Of a stretch of 6,260 bases of DNA, positions 1 to 5,303 are shown piece by piece. Below the pieces are notes generated by a model, which was not told the DNA's origin, did no database searches, and saw only the letters and a list, made by a program, of their open reading frames with translations. Within the stretch, counting starts at the first letter, position 1. Every line of letters starts with the position of its first letter. Origin of the DNA: Chloroflexota bacterium (GTDB taxonomy: Bacteria; Chloroflexota; Anaerolineae; Aggregatilineales; Phototrophicaceae); contig QGUR01000273.1 in the NCBI GenBank assembly GCA_003242205.1, forward strand, positions 1 through 6,260, given 5' to 3'. The translations under genes were made by a program, and so were the position numbers.

Positions 1-911
1 GGCAGGTGGAGCAGTTCGCGCCAGCTTCCCGGCACGAACAACTGCCCTACCGGGGTATCCTCGCTATCGAGCGGCAGGCTTTCCAGCGACTGTTCCAGTT
101 CATTGACCAGAGACGAAGCCGCCTCGACCGACGTCATCGGCGGGACAACCAGCGGGATCTCACGAGAACCGGCGCTCTCGCTCGAACGCGCCGTTTCAAT
201 AGCGGTAGCAACCGATCTGAAAATGCCGCCTAGCCCGTTGACGTCGGGAGTCTGGTAAACCGGCGCGCCGGTCCCTTCGGCCAGCACTTCGAGATGCGTC
301 TGGTCGCCCAGACCGAGGCCCACGACAATAATGGAGATGTTCGCTTCCTGTGCCAGCGCCAGCACGTCGCCGGCATCGTCCGCCGCGATATCGACACCAG
401 CTTCGACGCCGTCGCTCACGACGACGACATAACGATGGTCAGAGTCCGATTCCGCGAGCAGTTTCACGGCTTCCAGACTGCCCTCGTAGAGCGCCGTCTG
501 GCCTCCAGCCTCGATGTTATTGATTGCCGTCGTTAGCTGGCGTGACTCGGTCGTTGGAGCCTGCAGCACCTCCGGCTTGCCGCCGAACGTCACCAGACCG
601 ACTTCCGTGGACGCGCTCAATTCACGGATGAATTGCCGCAGCACGTTTTTCATGCTCGCCAGCGACGCCCCGGCCATCGTCTCGCTTGTATCGAGCGCGA
701 TGACCACGGCGGTATCCGCTTCAGGGGTAGCGACCGGCGGGGCATCCACTTCTTCGGTTGCTGCGGAGGCGATATTCGCAACAGGAACCACCGGCAGCGG
801 CGTCTCCGTCGGGATCGGCATCTCGTCCAGACCGGCGTTCGGGCTGGCGGCTAAAACTGGCAGAAGAGGCACATCGCAAACGCCAGCGAACCCGGGGTCA
901 TAAGGCTGGTT
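1..911 (-). pseudogene. VWA-domain portion of the same LysM-VWA gene, in the shifted frame, truncated by the window edge
   Basis: On the minus strand a stop-free frame runs from about 911 to the left edge. It begins with the missing end of the second LysM (LNQPYDPG then LLPVL), followed by a Pro/Thr/Ala-rich linker (about 720-850) and a von Willebrand factor A domain (about 195-719). The metal-ion-dependent adhesion site is visible: DTSET with Asp at 690-692, Ser at 684-686 and Thr at 678-680; the second-motif Thr in GGQTALY at 494-496; and the SDG Asp at 411-413. VWA domains with intact MIDAS bind a divalent metal and protein ligands. About 65 further residues after the domain match nothing I recognise, and the 3' end lies outside the window. 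Since no stop or obvious decay is present, the frameshift is either very recent or a sequencing error. An in-frame ATG at 819-821 could allow a separate start, 30 bases after the upstream stop, but this is speculative. Confidence 0.75.
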
Positions 912-1336
912 AAGCCAATCCGGCTTTCAGATGCAGTGCCATTGGCGCGGGCAATCTCGAAGAGCGTATCGCCCGGCTGGACAACATACAGGCGTGTCGA
1001 CCCGTTAGGCGCATCAGCCGGCGCTTCGTCCGAGTCGGTGTTTTGCGCCGGTTTGGCAGCGCCACCGGGCAGAAGCAGCACCTGTCCCTCTCGAATGAGC
1101 CGGGGATTTTCAATGCCATTCAAGGCAACCAGCGTTTCCAGATCAGTCCCACTCCGGCGCGCAATCTCGATGAGCGTGTCTCCCGGACGCACCACGTATT
1201 GCGCTCCTGATGGAGTCGGCGGCATCGCGTTGGGGTTGCTGTTACCGAGTTCCCGCACACCTGCGCCGATCACCGGGGAAACGATGTTGAGCAATGGAAT
1301 GAGGAGGGCGATGAGGGCTATCAGAATTCGTGACAT
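851..1336 (-). CDS. LysM-domain exported protein, N-terminal part of a frameshifted LysM-VWA gene
   Basis: This is the 5' part of a cell-envelope gene read on the minus strand. From ATG at 1336 it encodes a hydrophobic N-terminus (residues 4-24, an export signal or membrane anchor), a short Asn/Pro-rich spacer, a complete LysM domain at residues 47-90 (starts YVVRPGDTL, ends GQVLLLP) and the first half of a second LysM from residue 117 (YVVQPGDTLFEIARANGT). LysM domains bind N-acetylglucosamine-containing glycans, usually peptidoglycan. After about residue 141 the frame loses LysM character and ends at a stop at 851-853. The lost LysM end and a VWA domain continue in another frame, so the gene appears broken by one missing base. 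ATG 1336 is preferred over an upstream TTG at 1354 because GGAAAGG (1342-1348) sits five bases before it. The domains are clear; whether the break is biological or a sequence error is not. Confidence 0.8.
   Translation of the reverse strand: MSRILIALIALLIPLLNIVSPVIGAGVRELGNSNPNAMPPTPSGAQYVVRPGDTLIEIARRSGTDLETLVALNGIENPRLIREGQVLLLPGGAAKPAQNTDSDEAPADAPNGSTRLYVVQPGDTLFEIARANGTASESRIGLTSLMTPGSLAFAMCLFCQF
909..934 (-). other. Frameshift site within the second LysM domain
   Basis: The first LysM has 27 residues from its initial Tyr to the Asn of ALN. In the second LysM the matching Asn (codon 909-911) lies one base too early in the other frame, so adding a single base anywhere in about 912-934 restores exact register and length. 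The upstream frame fits best up to ESRIG, which places the loss near GGCTTAAC (minus strand, 909-916). No canonical -1 slippery heptamer is in phase here, which argues against programmed frameshifting. Confidence 0.75.
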
Positions 1337-1341
1337 GTTGA

Positions 1342-1348
1342 CCTTTCC
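1342..1348 (-). promoter_or_regulatory. Ribosome binding site for the LysM-VWA gene
   Basis: On the minus strand GGAAAGG is followed by a five-base spacer and ATG at 1336. It decides the start over the upstream TTG at 1354, which would place this purine tract inside the coding region. Confidence 0.6.
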
Positions 1349-1354
1349 CCGCAA

Positions 1355-1366
1355 GTAAACGTTTAC
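1355..1366. promoter_or_regulatory. Perfect 12-bp palindrome, LacI-family-like operator
   Basis: GTAAACGTTTAC is a perfect palindrome with a central CG, the form typical of operators bound by LacI/GalR-family repressors (known for PurR, CcpA and sugar regulators). It ends 18 bases upstream of the ATG at 1336 and just before the ribosome binding site, where a bound repressor would block initiation or early transcription of the LysM-VWA gene. The regulator is not in this window. Function is inferred from symmetry and position only. Confidence 0.5.
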
Positions 1367-1604
1367 CGCCAGCCGCTACAAACAACCCCAACCAAAGAGC
1401 AGGCCACAAGGTTCCCGCTCCAGTCGGCGGATGTGTACCGGTGAATGTGCAGATGCGAAAAATTACAGAAAGAGGTAGTTCACTCGCCGAGTTCAGCCGA
1501 CCGCTGCATCACACGATCAACATTGTTTTCAGTCATGCGAGGTATTACGGACTTAGGGTACAAACGGCAATTACACGCACATCCAAAACCCACATCTCAT
1601 TGTG

Positions 1605-1633
1605 TTGACACTTGACTAAGTTATCAACAAAAT
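1605..1633 (+). promoter_or_regulatory. Candidate sigma70-type promoter in the AT-rich spacer
   Basis: A perfect TTGACA (-35, 1605-1610) is followed after 17 bases by CAAAAT (1628-1633), four of six matches to TATAAT. An overlapping TTGACT (1612-1617) lies 20 bases before TATTAT (1638-1643), which is rather far. Transcription would run toward the glycosyltransferase gene with a 5' leader of roughly 290 bases. AT-rich DNA produces such matches easily, so the call is tentative. Confidence 0.35.
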
Positions 1634-1715
1634 TATCTATTATGTAACATATTAAACAGGTTTTTTCAGGAAATTTTGGGATTTTATTTACGCAATTCAC
1701 AAAAACTCGCGTTCA

Positions 1716-1745
1716 CCTTAAAAACCCTTTTTAAACCTTAAAAAC
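1716..1745. repeat. 11-bp direct repeat and nested inverted repeats of TTAAAAA
   Basis: ACCTTAAAAAC occurs at 1715-1725 and again at 1735-1745, exactly 20 bp apart. Between the copies, TTTTTAA (1728-1734) pairs with TTAAAAA on either side (1718-1724 and 1738-1744), each as a perfect 7-bp inverted repeat with a 3-bp centre. The three half-sites therefore recur every 10 bp on one DNA face. This could be a multi-site operator or simply phased A-tracts that bend DNA. Confidence 0.5.
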
Positions 1746-1929
1746 AATACCAAATTTCATAATATATTCTCACAATAATTCCGGTCATCCATCTACATAA
1801 TTCTGGCAGCCAATCCACTGTTGCCAACGCTAACGAACATCTTTATGCTTGCACATGCATCCCCCCAACAGCATGCTTACTGTTGCGCGGAAAGCCACCG
1901 GCACTCAACAGGTTACGATAGCGATAGAC

Positions 1930-3966
1930 ATGACAGAGAAAACGACATCGCGCGGTTTCGAGATCGCGGTTTTGATCGCTTTAACAGCGCTGGCCATTGC
2001 GCTGCGACTACACTACATCACCCAGCCAGTGCGCTATGACGAAGCGCTGACCTATCTTCAATACGCGTCGAAACCGCTTGGCGAGGCGCTATCGCACTAT
2101 GGCGAACCGAATAACCATCTCCTCAATACAGCGCTCGTGCATCTCGCCGTGCGCGTCTTTGGCAATGAGCCGTGGGTCCTACGTATCCCCGCGTTTCTGG
2201 CCGGCGTGCTTATCGTTCCGGCGACATTCTGGGCAAGCCGCAAGCTCTATGGCGGTATGACCGCCCTGCTTGCTGCCGCGCTGGTCGCCGTTTCGGCCTC
2301 GCTGATCGAATACTCGGTGCTGGCGCGCGGCTACAGTTTCATCACGTTCTTCTTCGTCACGCTCATCGGTCTGGCGGCTGTGCTAAAGAACCACAACCGC
2401 CCCTTGCTGTGGGGCGCATTCGGGCTGATCGCGGCGCTTGGGCTATACGCGATACCCGTTATGGTGTACCCGCTGGGGGCAGTTGCACTCTGGCTGCTGC
2501 TATCGATCTGGCTGGAGAACACAGGAAGCCAGCGCGCTAAACTCCTGTGGAGCCTGTTTCTCACGCTGGCTGCTGCCGCCCTGCTCACAATCGCGCTGTA
2601 TCTGCCGGTCATCCTCAACGATGGGCTGGAAGCGTTAACGTCCAATGCCTTTGTCACGCCGCCCCCGCCCGAAGTCTTTTACCAACAACTTCCAGAAATC
2701 CTGCGGCATATCCTGCGTTTCCCAACACGCGGCTTTCCTGACATCGCGCTCTGGGCGCTGGCCGCCGGAACCCTCATTAGCCTGATCGCCCACCGGCGCA
2801 TCGCCGGTCATCGCCTGCCGGTGATCATCGCCGCTGCCGCATGGATATTACCCGTCCTGTTCCTGCAGCGCGTCATCCCGTTCGACCGCACGTGGCTGTT
2901 TCTGATGCCGCTGTACGCCATCGCCGGCGCGGCGGGCTGGACGTTCCTTGTCCGGCGCAGTCCATCGCTACATATGGCATTGATCATCGCCACGGCAGCA
3001 ATCGCCGTGGTCGTCGTCGAGTCAGAGATCATTCCGCGCTCCGAACAAACAGGGAACGTGCCGGACGCACAGGCGATGGCGCTCTGGCTGATCGAAAACG
3101 CACAGCCGGAGGATCAGGTGCTTGCGCCCGTCCCGGTCGATGAACCGCTGCGCTACTACCTCAACTATTTCGGTCGCCCGGACATTCCTGTCCTGAACCA
3201 GTATCAGACATCCTGGATCGACATACGCAGGCATAGCGACGGAAAACGCTACGTGATGGGCGTTGAACCGGGCGATCCGGCGGATTTCGTGGCCGAGTTT
3301 TATCTCGAAACACCGTCGTTTGAATTCTCGCTCCAGCCTGTACAGACGTTTGCCAGCTCCACCGCGCAGACGCTCACGCTGGATACGCTGCCGCAGGGTG
3401 TGTTATTCGAAATGACGTTTCCATCGGCAGAAATGGAACTGGTCACGATGCGCGGTTTTGAAGAACGCATCGCCAGCTATCAGGGTGAGACCGTACTCGA
3501 CGTGCAAACTGGCGACGAATGGGGCGAGTTGCTGCTGAATGGCTCGCAGCGGTGGACAGACTACGCGGTTGAAGTGGTGGCGCTGGTGGTGAGGCCGGGA
3601 CGTGAGGACATGGACGACCTGCAGATCAGCGCGCGTTACCGTCCGCAGGTCGGCGCGTATAACGGTTCGATCAGCGTCGGCAATGGGCGGGCGCGCATCG
3701 GCGCAGACGGCGCGACAGGCTGGCGCGGTATCCTGAATGAAACCCCGGTTCAGCTTGCGCCGGGACACTGGTACACACTACGCCTGCAAACCATTGGCGA
3801 CCAGATCGACCTGTACGTCAACAATGCGCGCGCCGTCTCGGTTGAAGATTCGGAACTGACAGATGGCACGGTGCGGCTGCTATTTCCTCCAGAGACGCAC
3901 GTCTACATCAAAGAACTGCGCGTGTATGACGTATCGCCGCGCGCGATGGCGACGCGCCAGAGCTAA
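1930..3966 (+). CDS. GT-C fold membrane glycosyltransferase (PMT/ArnT/GT39-like) with C-terminal beta-sandwich domain
   Basis: This gene encodes a 678-residue integral membrane protein that probably transfers a sugar from a polyprenyl-phosphate donor on the outer face of the membrane. About eleven hydrophobic segments fill residues 11-363. The first extracytoplasmic loop carries YDEA with Asp37-Glu38, the position of the catalytic acidic pair in GT-C enzymes such as ArnT and PMT, followed by NNH (61-63) and ARGY (132-135), matching the loop and helix motifs of this family. Residues 364-500 form the usual soluble tail (LRYYLNYFG at 407-415). Residues about 520-670 look like a separate beta-sandwich of the LamG or DUF1080 type (GHWYTLRLQ at 612-620, IDLYVNN at 626-632), probably carbohydrate-binding. 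The start is uncertain: ATG 1930 puts the first membrane segment at the expected place, but none of the possible starts (TTG 1849, ATG 1855, ATG 1873, ATG 1930) has a good ribosome binding site. Acceptor and exact donor cannot be told. Confidence 0.8.
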   Translation: MTEKTTSRGFEIAVLIALTALAIALRLHYITQPVRYDEALTYLQYASKPLGEALSHYGEPNNHLLNTALVHLAVRVFGNEPWVLRIPAFLAGVLIVPATFWASRKLYGGMTALLAAALVAVSASLIEYSVLARGYSFITFFFVTLIGLAAVLKNHNRPLLWGAFGLIAALGLYAIPVMVYPLGAVALWLLLSIWLENTGSQRAKLLWSLFLTLAAAALLTIALYLPVILNDGLEALTSNAFVTPPPPEVFYQQLPEILRHILRFPTRGFPDIALWALAAGTLISLIAHRRIAGHRLPVIIAAAAWILPVLFLQRVIPFDRTWLFLMPLYAIAGAAGWTFLVRRSPSLHMALIIATAAIAVVVVESEIIPRSEQTGNVPDAQAMALWLIENAQPEDQVLAPVPVDEPLRYYLNYFGRPDIPVLNQYQTSWIDIRRHSDGKRYVMGVEPGDPADFVAEFYLETPSFEFSLQPVQTFASSTAQTLTLDTLPQGVLFEMTFPSAEMELVTMRGFEERIASYQGETVLDVQTGDEWGELLLNGSQRWTDYAVEVVALVVRPGREDMDDLQISARYRPQVGAYNGSISVGNGRARIGADGATGWRGILNETPVQLAPGHWYTLRLQTIGDQIDLYVNNARAVSVEDSELTDGTVRLLFPPETHVYIKELRVYDVSPRAMATRQS

Positions 3967-3971
3967 AGCTC
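3960..3971. other. Palindrome across the overlapping stop codons of two convergent genes
   Basis: GAGCT-AA-AGCTC is an inverted repeat with perfect 5-bp arms. It contains the TAA of the plus-strand glycosyltransferase (3964-3966) and the TAG of the minus-strand GH8 gene (3963-3965), which overlap by four bases. The stem is short and has no T-tract on either side, so it is not a convincing intrinsic terminator. Confidence 0.4.
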
Positions 3972-5150
3972 GCGGAACTGGCCGGAGGCCAGCGCCGCGC
4001 CAAACCATGCAAGGCTCTGGTTGTAATAATAGTAGGACGTATCGCCCCAGTAGCCGCCGGTAAACGCGTTCACCGCGCGGCCCTGCAGCAGATTGCCGAC
4101 GCGCGCTGCCAGCCCGTGATCGCCAGACGCGACCGCGCCCGCAAGCCACATGCCGAGCATCGCTTCGTCGTGATAGTCGACAACGGGTTCCCCATCGAGC
4201 GTATACATGCGGGCAAAAGCGAAATCGGGCTGCTGGCGCTGGAAAGCCGCGGCGCGTGAAATCCAGTCGCAGGCGCGCGGCTCGCCATACCAGAGGCAAT
4301 CGAGGCCAACACGCCAGAGCACGCGAACGGCCTCGTATCGCATGTCATAGCTGCAAGCTTCAAGCGGGCGTCCATGCTGCTCGCAATAGGGATATGCCGG
4401 CGCGCCTTCCGCATCGGACCAGTCCGGGGCCAGCCCGCGCGGCGCGCCCGGCGTGGCATTCAGGCTGATGTACCCCTGATCAATGACGGCGTCCCAGCGT
4501 CGGGTTTCCTGAAAGCTGTCGTAGAGTCGATACCATGCGGGCGAGAAATACGACAGGTTCACGATATTCTGCCCGTCTCCAAAATACGGGCCCGGCTTCA
4601 GATAGCGCCCATCCGCGACCGAATAATCCCAGATGGCGTCGATCAGTTCATGCGCGCGTTCGCCATACGGGCGCGTTGCGTGCGCCACCCACTCGCCCGC
4701 GTCGACGCGCCGCTGCGCGAAGATGAGCGCGGCAGCAATATCCTGATCGGCGTCTGTCGCTGAACCGCGCCCGATCACATTGCCCTGATTGTCGGCTCGC
4801 CAGTGAAACAGGCCTGTTTCATCATCGAGCAGCACCTCGTGCGCGGCGTCATAAATCACATCGAACGTTTGCTTGTCATTCATCATCACGGCCATCAGCA
4901 GCCCATAGCCGACGCCTTCACTGACCGCTTCGTACTGGCTGGCAGGGTCAAAAACAAGGCCGAGGTTATTGCCGCATGGCTCGCCGCAGAAGATGTAGAG
5001 CCGCTTATAACCTGCCCATGTGGCATTCACCAGACTCGACCAGCGCGCTTCTTGCATCGCCGCTCCGCTTACCGGGCTGAGAGCTATCGAAAGCAGGGAA
5101 CAAACCAGCACAATAAGACTGTTCCGCCAAATCATCACCACTTCTCGCAT
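3963..5150 (-). CDS. Secreted glycoside hydrolase family 8 enzyme (endoglucanase/xylanase/chitosanase type)
   Basis: This 395-residue protein belongs to GH8, inverting enzymes of (alpha/alpha)6 barrel fold that cut beta-1,4-glucan, xylan, chitosan or lichenan. A signal peptide (hydrophobic residues 12-27, cleavage likely after VSGA or VSGAA, 27-31) exports it. The presumed catalytic acid is Glu78 in AVSEGVGYGLL, and the family signature is ATDADQDIAAAL (131-142). Further family-like pieces are LSYFSPAWY (199-207), APDW (241-244) and YEAVRVLWRVGLD (272-284). In the last motif the usual YDA base Asp is Glu273. Paired cysteines (55/59, 256/266, 285/294) fit a secreted, disulfide-bonded protein. 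Length is typical of a single-domain GH8, with no extra binding module. ATG at 5135 is an alternative start with a purine-rich stretch before it. It is convergent with, and four bases overlapping, the glycosyltransferase gene. A BcsZ-like cellulose synthesis role is possible, but no bcs genes are visible. Confidence 0.88.
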   Translation of the reverse strand: MREVVMIWRNSLIVLVCSLLSIALSPVSGAAMQEARWSSLVNATWAGYKRLYIFCGEPCGNNLGLVFDPASQYEAVSEGVGYGLLMAVMMNDKQTFDVIYDAAHEVLLDDETGLFHWRADNQGNVIGRGSATDADQDIAAALIFAQRRVDAGEWVAHATRPYGERAHELIDAIWDYSVADGRYLKPGPYFGDGQNIVNLSYFSPAWYRLYDSFQETRRWDAVIDQGYISLNATPGAPRGLAPDWSDAEGAPAYPYCEQHGRPLEACSYDMRYEAVRVLWRVGLDCLWYGEPRACDWISRAAAFQRQQPDFAFARMYTLDGEPVVDYHDEAMLGMWLAGAVASGDHGLAARVGNLLQGRAVNAFTGGYWGDTSYYYYNQSLAWFGAALASGQFREL

Positions 5151-5236
5151 CTCTGTTCTGGATCGATGTCGAAGTTCAGCACCTAATCATACCCGCAGAC
5201 AACACAACGCGCCTGCCACACGAGCGCGTTACCGGA

Positions 5237-5264
5237 TTGAGCAATGCGGCACTTTTGTTACAAT
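5237..5264 (+). promoter_or_regulatory. Sigma70-type promoter for the J-domain gene
   Basis: TTGAGC (-35, 5237-5242, four of six) is separated by 16 bases from TACAAT (-10, 5259-5264, five of six). Predicted transcription start is near 5271, giving a leader of about 33 bases before ATG 5304, a normal arrangement. It also argues against translation starting upstream at 5244, which would fall inside the promoter. Confidence 0.6.
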
Positions 5265-5292
5265 AGACAACGTTACCGTTCCCCTTGCGTAC

Positions 5293-5296
5293 AGGA
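5293..5296 (+). promoter_or_regulatory. Ribosome binding site deciding the J-domain gene start
   Basis: AGGA followed by a seven-base spacer precedes ATG 5304. The open frame extends further up to 5244, but that start has no such site and overlaps the promoter, so 5304 is chosen. Confidence 0.65.
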
Positions 5297-5303
5297 CAAC
5301 ACT

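Larger units (their letters stand above)
1367..1929. other. Long intergenic region with AT-rich core
   Basis: This spacer separates the divergent LysM-VWA and glycosyltransferase genes. Its left part (1367-1600) has ordinary composition and no convincing gene. The stretch 1601-1800 is about 28% GC by hand count, far below the flanking coding DNA, and holds a TTGACA promoter candidate, phased A-tracts and short repeats. The right end (1800-1929) is again GC-balanced; it could belong to the glycosyltransferase gene if translation starts at 1849, 1855 or 1873. No tRNA, riboswitch or strong terminator was seen. Confidence 0.6.
5151..5303. promoter_or_regulatory. Divergent promoter region between GH8 and J-domain genes
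   Basis: This 153-bp gap must supply promoters in both directions. The plus-strand promoter is described separately. For the minus strand, TATGAT (5186-5191 read in reverse) is a five-of-six match to a -10 box placed suitably upstream of the GH8 start, but no good -35 lies at normal spacing. An 8-bp direct repeat, CGTTACCG, occurs at 5227-5234 and 5271-5278, flanking the plus-strand promoter. Confidence 0.5.

Noticed and set aside
514..903. Plus-strand open frame opposite the VWA gene
   Set aside because: The Ser/Ala-rich product has no domain and is a shadow of the minus-strand VWA coding sequence, whose MIDAS motifs are clear.
909..934. Programmed -1 ribosomal frameshifting to make the full LysM-VWA protein
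   Set aside because: There is no in-phase slippery heptamer and no evident stimulatory stem-loop, and the domain alignment is fully explained by one lost base.
1441..1608. Open frame of about 55 codons on the plus strand (GTG 1441 or ATG 1453 to TGA 1606)
   Set aside because: It has no ribosome binding site, no recognisable motif and ends within a promoter candidate. The frame is open further upstream by chance, as expected in this composition.
1621..1629. DnaA-box-like TTATCAACA in the AT-rich island, suggesting a replication origin
   Set aside because: It is a single site with a mismatch to TTATCCACA. There is no cluster of boxes and no dnaA, dnaN or other origin-linked gene nearby.
1804..1826. 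TGGCA-N13-TGCCA inverted repeat upstream of the glycosyltransferase
   Set aside because: Five-base arms with a 13-base gap are common by chance and no other element supports a regulator site here.
3403..3768. Minus-strand open frame opposite the glycosyltransferase tail
   Set aside because: It is rich in Arg and His with no motif, and it overlaps a well supported plus-strand gene; a shadow frame.
3960..3971. Bidirectional intrinsic terminator between the convergent genes
   Set aside because: The stem is only five base pairs with a two-base loop and there is no T-tract on either strand.
5244..5303. Upstream ATG at 5244 as the start of the J-domain protein
   Set aside because: It lies between the -35 and -10 boxes of the likely promoter and lacks a ribosome binding site; ATG 5304 has AGGA at good spacing.
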